DNA from: Streptomyces lavendulae subsp. lavendulae
GTDB taxonomy: Bacteria > Actinomycetota > Actinomycetes > Streptomycetales > Streptomycetaceae
Assembly: GCF_002803845.1 (NCBI RefSeq)
Contig: NZ_CP024985.1
Span: 1,612,001-1,676,000 of the forward strand
Direction: 5' to 3'
Length of the DNA: 64,000 nt
Shown here: piece after piece, positions 33,221 through 41,886 of the stretch
Layout: each line of letters begins with the position of its first letter
How positions within the stretch are numbered: position 1 is the first letter of the stretch
Program-made: the position numbers and the translations under genes
Notes under the pieces: model-generated
Told to the model about the DNA's origin: nothing
Databases searched by the model: none
What the model saw: only the letters and a program-made list of their open reading frames with translations

Positions 33221-34546
33221 TTGACCGACCACATCGACCACACCGAATCCACCGAACACACCGACGACTCCCGTGAGGGCGCCGCCTTCGCGGCCTTCAT
33301 GGAGCTGCACCACGGTCTGCCCCGGCAGTCCCCCGGTTCCGACGCGACCACCCGCCGCCTGCTGTCCCTGTGCGGACCGCTGCCCGAGCGGCCGCGCGTC
33401 CTGGACCTGGGCTGCGGTCCCGGCCGCAGCGCGCTGCTGCTCGCCGCCGAGGCGGCGGGGCCCAGCGGGCCGGGCTCCGCCGAGGTGACGGCCGTCGACC
33501 TGCACGAACCGTTCCTCGCCGAACTGCGCGCCGCCGCGCGGGCCCGCGGCCTTTCCGGCCGCGTCGAGGCGGTCCGGGCGGACATGGGCGCGCTCCCGTA
33601 CCCGGACGGCTCCTTCGACCTCGTCTGGGCCGAGGGCTCCGCCTACTGCATCGGCTTCGACCGCGCGCTCGCCGGGTGGAAGCGGCTGCTGGCACCCGGC
33701 GGCACCCTGGTGCTGACCGAGTGCGAGTGGACCGCCGAGGAGCCCTCCGCCGGAGCGCGGGCCTTCTGGGACCCGCAGTGCGCGCTGCGCTCCGCCGCCC
33801 GCAACACCGCCGCCGCACAGGCGGCCGGGTACCGGGTGCTGGGCACCCTCCTCCAGCCGGACTCCGACTGGGCCGAGTACTACGGTCCGCTCGCCCACCG
33901 GGCCGGGGCCGCGCGGGCCTCGACCCCGGCGGCCGAGGCGGCCCTGGCCGCCACGCGCGAGGAGATCGCCGTACGGGAGCGGCACGGTCACGAGTACGGC
34001 TACCGCGGCTACGTCCTGACCCCGGTGACCGCCGGGGACGGGGACCGCTGGCAGGCCGGTCCGCAGACCGCGGCGCAGGCGGCGGCCGTGCGGGCCGTCA
34101 ACCTGGCGGCCTTCGGCACCCCGCTGGAGGCTGATCTCGTGGACGCGCTGCGCGCCGACGCCGCGTGGCTCCCGGGGCTCTCCTACGTGGCCCGGCGTCC
34201 CGACGGCTCCGTGGCGGCGCACGCGCTGCTGACCCGGTGCACGGTGGACGGCGCACCGGCGCTCGCGCTCGCGCCGGTGGCCACCGATCCGGCGGCGCAG
34301 CGGTCGGGCGCCGGCAGCGCGGTCGTCCGGGCCCTGCTCGCGGCGGCCCGGGAGCGGGGAGAGTCACTGGTCCTGGTCCTGGGGCACCCCGCGTACTACG
34401 CGCGCTTCGGGTTCGTACCGGCCTCGCTCTTCGGGATCCGGGCCCCCTTCGAGGTGCCCGACGAGGCGATGATGGCGCTGGTCCTCGACGATTCCGTCCC
34501 GGTGCCGAAGGGGACCGTCACCTACCCGGCCCCGTTCGGGATCTGA
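33221..34546 (+). CDS. Fusion of SAM-dependent methyltransferase and GNAT acetyltransferase
   Basis: This 441-residue protein joins two enzymes. Residues ~55-170 are a class I methyltransferase: motif I RVLDLGCGPGRSALLLAAE, post-I AVDLHEP, DMGALPYPDGSFDLVWAEG, and LLAPGGTLVLTECEW. Residues ~275-441 are a GNAT acetyltransferase: LALAPVATDPAAQRSGAGSA (the acetyl-CoA loop), then ESLVLVLGHPAYYARFGFVP, the 'YYxRFGF' ending typical of predicted YhbS-type N-acetyltransferases. The start is TTG at 33221 with only a weak AGGG box. The fused protein could methylate and acetylate one substrate, or the parts may be independent. It is not obviously linked to its neighbours. Confidence 0.85.
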   Translation: MTDHIDHTESTEHTDDSREGAAFAAFMELHHGLPRQSPGSDATTRRLLSLCGPLPERPRVLDLGCGPGRSALLLAAEAAGPSGPGSAEVTAVDLHEPFLAELRAAARARGLSGRVEAVRADMGALPYPDGSFDLVWAEGSAYCIGFDRALAGWKRLLAPGGTLVLTECEWTAEEPSAGARAFWDPQCALRSAARNTAAAQAAGYRVLGTLLQPDSDWAEYYGPLAHRAGAARASTPAAEAALAATREEIAVRERHGHEYGYRGYVLTPVTAGDGDRWQAGPQTAAQAAAVRAVNLAAFGTPLEADLVDALRADAAWLPGLSYVARRPDGSVAAHALLTRCTVDGAPALALAPVATDPAAQRSGAGSAVVRALLAAARERGESLVLVLGHPAYYARFGFVPASLFGIRAPFEVPDEAMMALVLDDSVPVPKGTVTYPAPFGI

Positions 34547-34563
34547 CGGCGCGGCTCACCGCT

Positions 34564-34601
34564 CCGCCCCCGCCGCGTGCCTAGCACGCGGCGGGGGGCG
34601 G
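34564..34601. terminator. Long hairpin terminator after the methyltransferase fusion
   Basis: The arms 34564-34580 and 34584-34601 pair over 17 bp with a single bulged base, around a three-base loop (CTA). It lies 18 bases past the fusion-gene stop and separates it from idi. Confidence 0.85.
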
Positions 34602-34681
34602 ACATGCGCTGATCTCCGAAGTGGGGACAAGACTCTTTTGTACGGCAGACTGAAGGCCGGAGTCCGAAGCGAAGGATGGGT

Positions 34682-35281
34682 ATGCCGACCACACCAGCCA
34701 CCGACGCGGGCAGCGCGTCCGCCGGCACCGGCACTCAGGAATCGATCATGCTCGAACTGGTCGACGAGTCCGGCAACACCATCGGCACGGCGGAGAAGCT
34801 CTCCGCCCATCAGGCGCCCGGGCTGCTGCACCGGGCGTTCTCCGTGTTCCTCTTCGATGAGCGGGGCCGGCTGCTGCTCCAGCAGCGCGCCCTCGGGAAG
34901 TACCACTCCCCCGGCGTCTGGTCGAACACCTGTTGCGGCCACCCCTACCCCGGCGAGTCCCCGTTCGCGGCGGCGGCCCGGCGGACCCACGAGGAGCTGG
35001 GGCTGTCGCCCTCGCTGCTCGCCGAGGCGGGGACGGTGCGCTACAACCACCCGGACCCCGCGTCCGGGCTGGTCGAGCAGGAGTACAACCACCTGTTCGT
35101 GGGACTGGCGCAGGCGGCGCCGGATCCGGATCCGGAGGAGGTCGGCGACACGGCCTTCGTCACGGCCGAGGAGCTGGCGAAGCGGCATGCCGAGGTGCCG
35201 TTCTCGGCCTGGTTCATGACGGTCCTGGACGCGGCCCGGCCCGCGATCCGCGAGCTGACGGGCGACGCGGCGGGCTGGTAG
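34682..35281 (+). CDS. idi: Isopentenyl-diphosphate delta-isomerase, type I
   Basis: This 199-residue Nudix-fold isomerase interconverts isopentenyl and dimethylallyl diphosphate. The catalytic Cys lies in WSNTCCGHPYPGE (about residues 81-93), and the metal/catalytic Glu pair in VEQEYNHLFVG (about 134-144). HRAFSVFLFDERG carries one of the metal His. I chose the second ATG (34682), which lies six bases from a GAAGG box; the ATG at 34676 would place the box too close. Its role fits the nearby hopanoid operon, although it is a separate transcript. Confidence 0.95.
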   Translation: MPTTPATDAGSASAGTGTQESIMLELVDESGNTIGTAEKLSAHQAPGLLHRAFSVFLFDERGRLLLQQRALGKYHSPGVWSNTCCGHPYPGESPFAAAARRTHEELGLSPSLLAEAGTVRYNHPDPASGLVEQEYNHLFVGLAQAAPDPDPEEVGDTAFVTAEELAKRHAEVPFSAWFMTVLDAARPAIRELTGDAAGW

Positions 35282-35355
35282 CCGCGACGGCCTCCGGTCG
35301 GGCTCCCGCACCGGCTCCGGCCCGTGCGGGGCGTGCTCGTGCGTGATGCGCTCGT

Positions 35356-35850
35356 TCAGGGCCTGGGGGCCGGTGCGGTGAGCGGCAGGGCGGCCCAGAT
35401 CACCTTGCCGCCGGTCGAGGTGTGCTCGACGTCGCAGACCCCGCCGGCCTCCCGCGTGACCTCGCGGACCAGCAGGAGGCCCCGGCCGCCGGTCTGGCCG
35501 AAGTCGGCCTCCAGCGCCTTGGGCCGGTACGGGTGGTTGTCCTCGACGGCCACCCGTACCCATTCCCGGCCCACCGCCACCTCGACGGCCACCTCCGGGG
35601 AGAGCAGGGCCGCGTGCCGGACCGAGTTCGTCACCAGTTCGGAGACGATCAGCAGCAGGGAGTACACCAGGTCCTGCGGGGCCGGCACCCCCTGGCGGCC
35701 GAGCAGGTCGCGGACCGCACGGCGGGCCTGCGGAACGGATTCTTCAACCGCCGGCGCAGTGAAGCGCCACACCCCCTCGTACGCGAGGGGGTCCGCCGGA
35801 GCCGGCGCCTCACCCTCCCTGGCTGGCGGGACGCTCCCGCTGTCGTTCAT
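35356..35850 (-). CDS. RsbW-like ATP-binding protein (anti-sigma-factor kinase type)
   Basis: This 164-residue protein has the HATPase_c domain of serine-kinase anti-sigma factors. The N box reads VSELVTNSVRHAALL (about residues 67-81), the G1-like segment is VEDNHPYRP, and the G2 region is GGRGLLLVREVT. Streptomyces carries many such stand-alone ATPases, some controlling stress or sporulation sigma factors; no partner anti-sigma antagonist or sigma factor is adjacent here. The ATG at 35850 and a GTG at 35886 are both possible starts and neither has a strong ribosome binding site. It is divergent from the enoyl-CoA hydratase. Confidence 0.85.
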   Translation of the reverse strand: MNDSGSVPPAREGEAPAPADPLAYEGVWRFTAPAVEESVPQARRAVRDLLGRQGVPAPQDLVYSLLLIVSELVTNSVRHAALLSPEVAVEVAVGREWVRVAVEDNHPYRPKALEADFGQTGGRGLLLVREVTREAGGVCDVEHTSTGGKVIWAALPLTAPAPRP

Positions 35851-36082
35851 CTTCCGGCCCCCGTCTTCGCGCTCGATCGTCTCCACGTGCCAAGAGTGGG
35901 GACGCGGCTGGTCCGGACCGCGTCGCTGACCAGAAAACAGCGTCAATCGGACGCCTTCTGACCGCTGGTTTATGACGGAGTCAGTTGTTGACCGTTCTTG
36001 ATCCGGCGTGACGCCGCTCACGGCGCCGGTAGCGGGCTCCCCCTCGATCATGGGATCAGCCGACCGGGATAGCATCCGGCGC

Positions 36083-36829
36083 ATGGACGCAGCCCTCCGC
36101 TCCACCGTCGCCGACGGCGTGGCCACCGTCGTCATCTCGCACCCGGCCAAGCGCAACGCCATGACCGCCGCGATGTGGCGGGCCCTGCCGGAACTGCTGG
36201 CGCGGCTCGCGGCGGACCCGGCCGTCCGGGTCCTGGTGCTGACCGGGGACGGTCCGACCTTCTGCGCGGGCGCCGACATCTCCTCCCTGACGGGAGACGA
36301 CGATCCGCAGGCCCTGTCGGTCGCCGCGGAGGAGGCCCTGGCCGCCTTCCCGAAACCGACCGTGGCGGCGGTCCGGGGCTTCTGCGTGGGCGGCGGCAGC
36401 CAGCTGGCGGCCGCGTGCGACCTGCGGTTCGCGGAGGAGGGCGCCTCTTTCGGGGTGACCCCGGCGAAGCTGGGCATCGTCTACCCGGCCTCCTCGACCC
36501 GGCGGCTGGCCTCGGTGGTCGGCCCGGCCTGGGCCAAGTACCTGCTGTTCTCGGCGGAGTTGATCGGCGCTGAGCAGGCGCTGCGGGCCGGGTTCCTGCA
36601 GGAGCTGCTGCCGGCCGGGCAGCTGGACAAGCGGATCACCGAGTTCACCCGGATCCTCACCGGCCGCTCGCGGCTGACGCAGGCGGCGGCGAAGGAGTTC
36701 GCGGACGGCCGCACCGACCGGGACGCGTACTGGGCGGAGCAGGCGGCGGCGAGCGGCGACACCGCGGAGGGCGTCGCCGCCTTCCTGGAACGCCGACCGC
36801 CCCGCTTCGGCTGGCCGTCGGCGGACTAG
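36083..36829 (+). CDS. Enoyl-CoA hydratase/isomerase family protein
   Basis: This 248-residue crotonase-fold enzyme has the two oxyanion-hole segments, HPAKRNAMT near the start, FCAGADISSL (about residues 61-70) and GFCVGGGSQLAAACDLRFA (about 97-115). The usual first catalytic Glu position reads GVTPAKLGIVYPASS, without the Glu-pair of classical hydratases. It may therefore be an isomerase or another crotonase activity. The ATG at 36083 has a -10-like TAGCAT at 36070-36075, so the transcript may be leaderless. It overlaps the DJ-1 gene by four bases tail to tail. Confidence 0.87.
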   Translation: MDAALRSTVADGVATVVISHPAKRNAMTAAMWRALPELLARLAADPAVRVLVLTGDGPTFCAGADISSLTGDDDPQALSVAAEEALAAFPKPTVAAVRGFCVGGGSQLAAACDLRFAEEGASFGVTPAKLGIVYPASSTRRLASVVGPAWAKYLLFSAELIGAEQALRAGFLQELLPAGQLDKRITEFTRILTGRSRLTQAAAKEFADGRTDRDAYWAEQAAASGDTAEGVAAFLERRPPRFGWPSAD

Positions 36830-37449
36830 CGCGCGGCGCCGCGCAGCCGGGCGACGATCTCCGCCGGGGCCTTGTCCGGGGACCCGGCGTCGTAGGGCGG
36901 CTGGGGGTCGTACTCGCACATCAGCTGCACGGTCTGGGCGTACTCGTCCCCGGCGATCCGGCCGAGCAGGCCGAGCCCCATGTCGATGCCGGAGGACACC
37001 CCGGCGGCGGTGACGTACTTCCCGTCGTAGACCACCCGCTCGCTCGTGGGACGGGCGCCCAAGGGGGTCAGCCGGTCGAGGTAGAGCCAGTGCGAGGTGG
37101 CCCGGCGCCCGTCGAGCAGGCCGGCGGCGGCGAGCAGGAGTGAGCCGGTGCAGACCGACGTGGTCCAGGTGGTGGTGGCGTCGACGGCGCGCAGCCAGTC
37201 GAGGACGGCGGGGTTCTTCATCTCCTCCTCGGGGTGCGGCCCCCCGGGCACGACGACCACGTCGGGCCGGGTGACCTCGTCGAGCGCCTTGTCGGCGACG
37301 AGCGCGAGCGACCCGTTGTCGGTGCGGACGGGGCCGGGCCGCTCGGAGACGAACACGGTCTCTGCGCCCTGGAGCCGGCCGAGGGTGTCGAAGGGCCCGA
37401 TGGCGTCGAGGGCGGTGAACCGGTCGTAGAGCAGTACGGCGATCTGCAT
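36826..37449 (-). CDS. DJ-1/PfpI family protein, isonitrile hydratase-like
   Basis: This 207-residue class I glutamine amidotransferase-like protein has the nucleophilic elbow Cys in TSVCTGSLLLAAAGLL (about residues 99-114), preceded by VVVVPGGPHPEEEM. The acidic residue that primes the Cys is in LYDRFTALDAIGPFDTL (about 7-23). Resemblance to isonitrile hydratase InhA is good, but many such proteins are of unknown activity. GGAGGAG precedes the ATG at 37449. A related DJ-1 domain occurs in the regulator gene further along (37787), and the two may come from one duplication. Confidence 0.88.
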   Translation of the reverse strand: MQIAVLLYDRFTALDAIGPFDTLGRLQGAETVFVSERPGPVRTDNGSLALVADKALDEVTRPDVVVVPGGPHPEEEMKNPAVLDWLRAVDATTTWTTSVCTGSLLLAAAGLLDGRRATSHWLYLDRLTPLGARPTSERVVYDGKYVTAAGVSSGIDMGLGLLGRIAGDEYAQTVQLMCEYDPQPPYDAGSPDKAPAEIVARLRGAAR

Positions 37450-37664
37450 GGCTCCTCCGGAGCGGTAGATGATCGGCCCCGCCGGGAAGCCCCCGCCGGA
37501 ACCACCCCCGGGCCCACCCCGGGAGCACACGACCACGCCCGGCACCCGGGCACAGCCAGAATGAACGGCCCCGACCGGAGTACCCGGTCACGACCCGCCC
37601 TGGGGGCCGGGGTGCAGCCCGCGGTCCGGACGCCGGGGCGGATCCCGGGCCCCGGGACCGGGGT

Positions 37665-37731
37665 GAACCCCCGGGCCCCACGGCCGGGCCGGAACCCCCG
37701 GGCCCCACGGCCGGGGCGGAACCCCGGGGCC
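37665..37731. repeat. 27-bp GC-rich tandem repeat, about 2.5 copies
   Basis: Units begin at 37665, 37692 and 37719. The first two are 27 bp and differ at one or two positions; the third is about 13 bp. Each starts GAACCCC and contains GGGCCCC. The block lies in the ~340-bp gap between the DJ-1 gene and the GlxA-type regulator, which is itself extremely GC-rich and without a gene. Function is unknown; it could arise by slippage or form structured RNA at the end of the regulator transcript. Confidence 0.75.
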
Positions 37732-37786
37732 GGAAAGGGGCTCGGCGGGGGTGGCCCCGGTCGGGGGTTCGGGGTGCCGGCGGGGC

Positions 37787-38746
37787 CTAAGGGCCGAAGC
37801 GGCGGCGGTATTCCGTCGGGGGTTGGCCGAGGTGGCGGACGAAGGCGCGGCGGAGGGCCTCCGGGGTCCGGTAGCCGCAGGCCCGCGCGACCTGCGCGAC
37901 CCCCTCCCCGCCCTCCTCCAGCAGCCTGCGCGCGTGCTCCACCCGCACCCGCTCCACGTACCGCCCCGGCGTCACCCCCGTCTCCGCCTGGAAGGCCCGC
38001 GCGAAGTGCCGCGGCGACAGCGCGGCCCGCGCCGCGAGCGACTCCACGCTCAGGTCCCCGCCCGGGTGCTCGGTGATCCACTGCTGCACGTCCCGCAGCG
38101 GCTCCCGCCGCGCCGTCTGCGCGGCCAGCTGCGCGCTGAACTGCGCCTGGTTGCCCGGCCGGCGCAGGAACACCACCAGGTGGCGGGCGATCAGCAGTGC
38201 CACGTCCCGCCCGAGGTCCTCCTCCACCAGCGCCAGCGCCAGGTCGATCCCGGCGGTGACCCCGGCGGAGGTGGAGACCGGGCCGTCCCGCACGTAGATC
38301 GGGTCCGGCTCCACCGACACCCGGGGGTAGTCCCGTGCCATCCGCTCGCAGGAGTACCAGTGCGTCGTGGCCCGGCGGCCGTCGAGCAGCCCGGCCTCGG
38401 CCAGCAGCAGACCCCCGGTGCACACGGACACCAGCCGCTCCGCGCGTCCCCCGTGCGCGCGGAGCCAGTCCGTGAGCCGCGGTGCGAAATCGCCCCGGTA
38501 CTGGCCCCCGGGCACCAGCAGCGTGGTGCCCGGGCCGGGCCGGGCGCCCTCCAGGTCCCCGTCCGGGACCAGGGTCAGCCCGCTGTCCGTCCGGACCGGC
38601 GCCCCGGCCGGGGACACCGTCCGGATCGCGTACCCGCCCCGGCCGCCGGGGCACCGCCCGGCCGCGGCGAACACCTCGACCGGCCCGGTGACGTCCAGGC
38701 TCTGCACCCCGTCGTAGAGGACGACGAGCACGTTTCGCAACGACAT
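37787..38746 (-). CDS. GlxA family transcriptional regulator (DJ-1 domain plus AraC HTH)
   Basis: This 319-residue regulator has an N-terminal DJ-1/PfpI domain (about residues 1-175; elbow Cys in VSVCTGGLLLAEAGLL). The C-terminal AraC-type DNA-binding domain (about 215-319) has two helix-turn-helix units: LSVESLAARAALSPRHFARAF and VAQVARACGYRTPEALRRAF. Such proteins sense small amides or cysteine-type compounds and often regulate a nearby gene, here perhaps the DJ-1 gene at 36826 on the same strand. The ATG at 38746 is preceded by a GGGGG box. Confidence 0.9.
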   Translation of the reverse strand: MSLRNVLVVLYDGVQSLDVTGPVEVFAAAGRCPGGRGGYAIRTVSPAGAPVRTDSGLTLVPDGDLEGARPGPGTTLLVPGGQYRGDFAPRLTDWLRAHGGRAERLVSVCTGGLLLAEAGLLDGRRATTHWYSCERMARDYPRVSVEPDPIYVRDGPVSTSAGVTAGIDLALALVEEDLGRDVALLIARHLVVFLRRPGNQAQFSAQLAAQTARREPLRDVQQWITEHPGGDLSVESLAARAALSPRHFARAFQAETGVTPGRYVERVRVEHARRLLEEGGEGVAQVARACGYRTPEALRRAFVRHLGQPPTEYRRRFGP

Positions 38747-38843
38747 GCCCCCATGGTGTGATCCCGCTCCGATGGCCGCAATGACGGGCATCCCACCTAT
38801 CCGGACATCACCCGACGGCGGCGGGCCCGCCCCGGCGCGCGGA

Positions 38844-38849
38844 TAGGAT
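38844..38849 (+). promoter_or_regulatory. -10 box TAGGAT of the ABC-F gene
   Basis: TAGGAT, the consensus-like Streptomyces -10 hexamer, ends nine bases before the ATG at 38859. This predicts a transcript with a leader of about three bases. A clear -35 is not seen in the GC-rich region before it. Confidence 0.55.
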
Positions 38850-38858
38850 CGGGGCATC

Positions 38859-40496
38859 ATGACTGCAACCCTCGTCGCCAAGAACCTCACCGCCGCGCAC
38901 GGTGAGCGCACGCTCTTCGCCGATCTCGACCTCGTCGTCGCGCCCGGCGACGTCATCGGACTCGTCGGCGTCAACGGCGCCGGGAAGTCGACCCTGCTGC
39001 GGATGCTGGCCGGGCTGGACACCCCGGAGACCGGTGAGCTGCGGCTCTCCCCGCCCGGCGCGGCCGTCGGGCACCTCCCGCAGGAGCCCGAGCGGCGCCC
39101 CGGCGAGTCCGTGCGCGAGTTCCTGGCCCGCCGTACCGGCGTCGCCGCCGCGCAGGCCGCTCTCGACGAGGCCACGCAGGGCCTGGTCGACGGCACCCCG
39201 GGCGCGGACGACGCGTACGCGGACACCCTGGACCGCTGGCTGAACCTGGGCGGCGCCGACCTCGACGAGCGGGCCCAGGAGGTCGCGGACGAACTCGGCC
39301 TCGCCGTGAGCCTGGACCTGCCGATGACGGCCCTGTCCGGGGGCCAGGCGGCCCGCGCCGGGCTGGCCTCGCTGCTCCTGTCCCGCTACGACGTGTTCCT
39401 CCTGGACGAGCCCACCAACGACCTGGACCTGGCCGGTCTGGAGCGGCTGGAGCAGTTCGTCAAGGGACTGCGCGCGGGCACGGTCGTGATCAGCCACGAC
39501 CGCGAGTTCCTGACCCGGACGGTCACCAAGGTCCTCGAACTCGACCTGGCGCAGCAGCAGATCAACCTCTACGGCGGCGGCTACGAGTCCTACCTGGAGG
39601 AGCGGGAGCGGGCCCGGGGCCACGCCCGCGAGGAGTTCGAGGAGTACGCGGGCAAGAAGGCCGCCCTGGAGGGCCGGGCCCAGATGCAGCGCAACTGGAT
39701 GGACAAGGGCGTGCGCAACGCCCGCCGCAAGGCGAGCGACAACGACAAGATCGGCAAGAACCTGCGCGGGGAGTCCAGCGAGAAGCAGGCCGCCAAGGCC
39801 CGCCAGACGCAGCGGGCCATCGAGCGCCTGGAGGTCGTCGACGAACCCCGCAAGGAGTGGGAGCTGCGCATGGAGATCGCGGCGGCCCCGCGCTCCGGCT
39901 CGGTCGTCGCCACCCTGCGCGAGGCGGCCGTCAAGCGCGGGGACTTCACGTTCGGCCCGGCCAGCCTGCAGATCGACTGGGCGGACCGGGTGGCGATCAC
40001 CGGGGCCAACGGCGCCGGCAAGTCCACGCTGCTCGCGGTCCTGCTCGGACGGCTCGCCCCGGACTCCGGCTCCGCCACCCTCGGTTCGGGGGTGCTGGTC
40101 GGCGAGGTGGACCAGGCGCGCGGCCTGTTCCTCGGCGGCGAACCGCTGCTGGAGGCCTTCTGCGCGGCGGTCCCGGACACCGAGCCGGCGGAAGTGCGCA
40201 CGCTGCTGGCCAAGTTCGGCCTCAAGGCGGCGCACGTGCTGCGCCCGGCGGCCACCCTCTCCCCGGGAGAGCGGACCCGGGCGGCGCTGGCGCTGCTCCA
40301 GGGCCGCGGGGTGAACCTCCTCGTCCTGGACGAGCCGACGAACCACCTCGACCTGCCGGCGATCGAACAGCTGGAATCGGCCCTGGAGTCCTACGAGGGC
40401 ACCCTGCTGCTGGTCACCCACGACCGCCGCATGCTCGACGCGGTCCACGTGACCCGCCGCCTGGCGGTCGCGGACGGCAGGGTCACCGAGCTCTAG
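38859..40496 (+). CDS. ABC-F family ATP-binding protein
   Basis: This 545-residue protein has two ATP-binding cassettes and no membrane segments. Walker A is GVNGAGKSTLL (about residues 37-47) and GANGAGKSTLL (about 384-394). The signatures are LSGGQAARAGLAS (about 163-175) and LSPGERTRAALAL (about 467-479), and Walker B is DVFLLDEPTNDLDL and NLLVLDEPTNHLDL. The linker (about 240-310) is highly charged. ABC-F proteins act on the ribosome, either in translation quality control or in antibiotic resistance by target protection. The linker is not of a type I can assign to a drug class. The start codon lies close to a -10 box. Confidence 0.93.
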   Translation: MTATLVAKNLTAAHGERTLFADLDLVVAPGDVIGLVGVNGAGKSTLLRMLAGLDTPETGELRLSPPGAAVGHLPQEPERRPGESVREFLARRTGVAAAQAALDEATQGLVDGTPGADDAYADTLDRWLNLGGADLDERAQEVADELGLAVSLDLPMTALSGGQAARAGLASLLLSRYDVFLLDEPTNDLDLAGLERLEQFVKGLRAGTVVISHDREFLTRTVTKVLELDLAQQQINLYGGGYESYLEERERARGHAREEFEEYAGKKAALEGRAQMQRNWMDKGVRNARRKASDNDKIGKNLRGESSEKQAAKARQTQRAIERLEVVDEPRKEWELRMEIAAAPRSGSVVATLREAAVKRGDFTFGPASLQIDWADRVAITGANGAGKSTLLAVLLGRLAPDSGSATLGSGVLVGEVDQARGLFLGGEPLLEAFCAAVPDTEPAEVRTLLAKFGLKAAHVLRPAATLSPGERTRAALALLQGRGVNLLVLDEPTNHLDLPAIEQLESALESYEGTLLLVTHDRRMLDAVHVTRRLAVADGRVTEL

Positions 40497-41076
40497 GCCG
40501 TCTCCCGTCCGTCCCCGCGGCCCGTCCGTCCCCGCGGCCCGTCCGGCGCGCGGGGCGGTCGGCGATCTCCATGGCCCAGGCCCGGAATGCCGCCCTCTCC
40601 TGCGGCGGGATCCGGAGGTGGTCGGGGACCAGGGAGCCCGCGGCGGCGGCCAGGAGGTCGCCGAGGCCGAGGGCGTGCCATTCCCAGAGCATGTGGTTGT
40701 GGGCGCGCATCAGCGGCGCGACCCGCTCGCGGATGGCCGCCACCTCGGCGGGCCCCAGGCCGGCCCGGTCCAGCCTGGCCAGGGTCGCGGCCTCCTCCTC
40801 GGGGGTGAACCACGTGTCCAGGAAGGGGTCCAGGAGGTCGCCCCACACGTCCGGCCTGCGCCGCAGCGGGATCCCGTAGCGGGCGCAGAAGCGCTCCAGC
40901 TCGGCGCGGCGGCCGGCCGGGACGAACACGGTCTCCCCCGAGCGGGTGCGCAGTTCCGGTGGCGAGGCCTCGGGGTCGGCGTCCCTGACGTCCGCGGCGG
41001 TGAGCGTGGTCCGCGGCAGCCAGGCGTCCGCCGGGAGCCGGATGTGGTCGTCGGCGAACTCGGGACCGCGGGCCAC
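40483..41076 (-). CDS. Hypothetical protein, conserved in Streptomyces
   Basis: This 197-residue protein has no domain I can name. I recognise the text (TLTAADVRDADPEASPPELRTRSGE, then the segment with RRRPDVWGDLLDPFLDTWF and later APLMRAHNHMLWEWHALGL) as resembling hypothetical proteins seen in other Streptomyces. It is acidic to neutral, mostly helical in appearance, and without signal peptide or membrane segments. GTG at 41076 has a GGGAGGA box. Its last 14 bases overlap the end of the ABC-F gene tail to tail, and it is 23 bases after the SDR gene, so it is probably co-transcribed with it. Confidence 0.75.
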   Translation of the reverse strand: MARGPEFADDHIRLPADAWLPRTTLTAADVRDADPEASPPELRTRSGETVFVPAGRRAELERFCARYGIPLRRRPDVWGDLLDPFLDTWFTPEEEAATLARLDRAGLGPAEVAAIRERVAPLMRAHNHMLWEWHALGLGDLLAAAAGSLVPDHLRIPPQERAAFRAWAMEIADRPARRTGRGDGRAAGTDGRRPRAR

Positions 41077-41099
41077 GGCGCCGTCCTCCCCCGCGCTGC

Positions 41100-41879
41100 T
41101 CAGGGCCGGTCCGCCGGGGCGTTGCGCTTGCGCGGCATCCGGCTGGCCACGAACCCGCGCGGCAGGTGGCGGGCGGCGAGGGCGTAGGCCCGGTAGTGCC
41201 GGCCGGTGATGCTGACCGGACGGCGGCGGGCCAGGTCCCGCAGGGCCTTGTCCACGACCGTCTCCGGCTCCAGCCACACCGCGTCGCGCAGGGCGCTGAC
41301 GTCCATCCCGGCGCGCTCCTGGAACTCGGTGCGGGTGAAGCCCGGGACCACGGCCAGCACCCGGACCCCGTAGGGCTCCATGTCCACCCGCAGGGACTCG
41401 CTGAAGGCGATCACCCAGGCCTTCGCCGCCCCGTACGTGCCCGTCGGGAGGAGTCCCGCGACGGAGGCGAGGTTGAGCACGGCGCCCCGGCGGCGCTCGC
41501 GCAGGCCGGGCAGCAGGGCGTGGGTGAGCCGGAGCGGGACCTTGACCAGCAGGTCCAGCATCCGTTCCTCGTCCTCGACCGGGTTGTAGGGGTAGGGCGC
41601 GGGCAGTCCGAAGCCGGCGTTGTTGACCAGCATGTCCACGGGCCGGGCCGGGTCGGCGAGCCGTGCCTCGACGGTGGCGCACTGCGCCGGGTCCAGCAGG
41701 TCGGCGGGCAGCACCTCGCAGGCGGTCCCGAACTCGCGGCGCAGGCCGCTGGCAACGGATTCCAGGCGGGCCTTGTCGCGGGCGACGAGGACGAGGTCGC
41801 AGCCCTTGGCGGCGAAGCCGCGCGCGAAGGCCGCGCCCAGGCCGGCGCTGGCTCCGGTGATCAGAACGGTGGTGCTCAA
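41100..41879 (-). CDS. Short-chain dehydrogenase/reductase
   Basis: This 259-residue classical SDR has the cofactor motif GASAGLG (about residues 8-14), the NNAG motif in LVNNAGFGLPAPY and the catalytic YGAAK (about 148-152) with the upstream Ser in LNLASVAGLLP. It is of the DltE/YqjQ-like cytoplasmic type that often prefers NADPH. The substrate is not evident. It lies seven bases after the MAB_1171c-type gene and probably belongs to the same operon. Confidence 0.88.
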   Translation of the reverse strand: MSTTVLITGASAGLGAAFARGFAAKGCDLVLVARDKARLESVASGLRREFGTACEVLPADLLDPAQCATVEARLADPARPVDMLVNNAGFGLPAPYPYNPVEDEERMLDLLVKVPLRLTHALLPGLRERRRGAVLNLASVAGLLPTGTYGAAKAWVIAFSESLRVDMEPYGVRVLAVVPGFTRTEFQERAGMDVSALRDAVWLEPETVVDKALRDLARRRPVSITGRHYRAYALAARHLPRGFVASRMPRKRNAPADRP

Positions 41880-41886
41880 GGGTGCG

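Noticed and set aside
37500..37786. CRISPR-like array in the repeat block between the DJ-1 and GlxA genes
   Set aside because: The units are directly contiguous with no spacers, only about 2.5 copies, and no cas genes are present.
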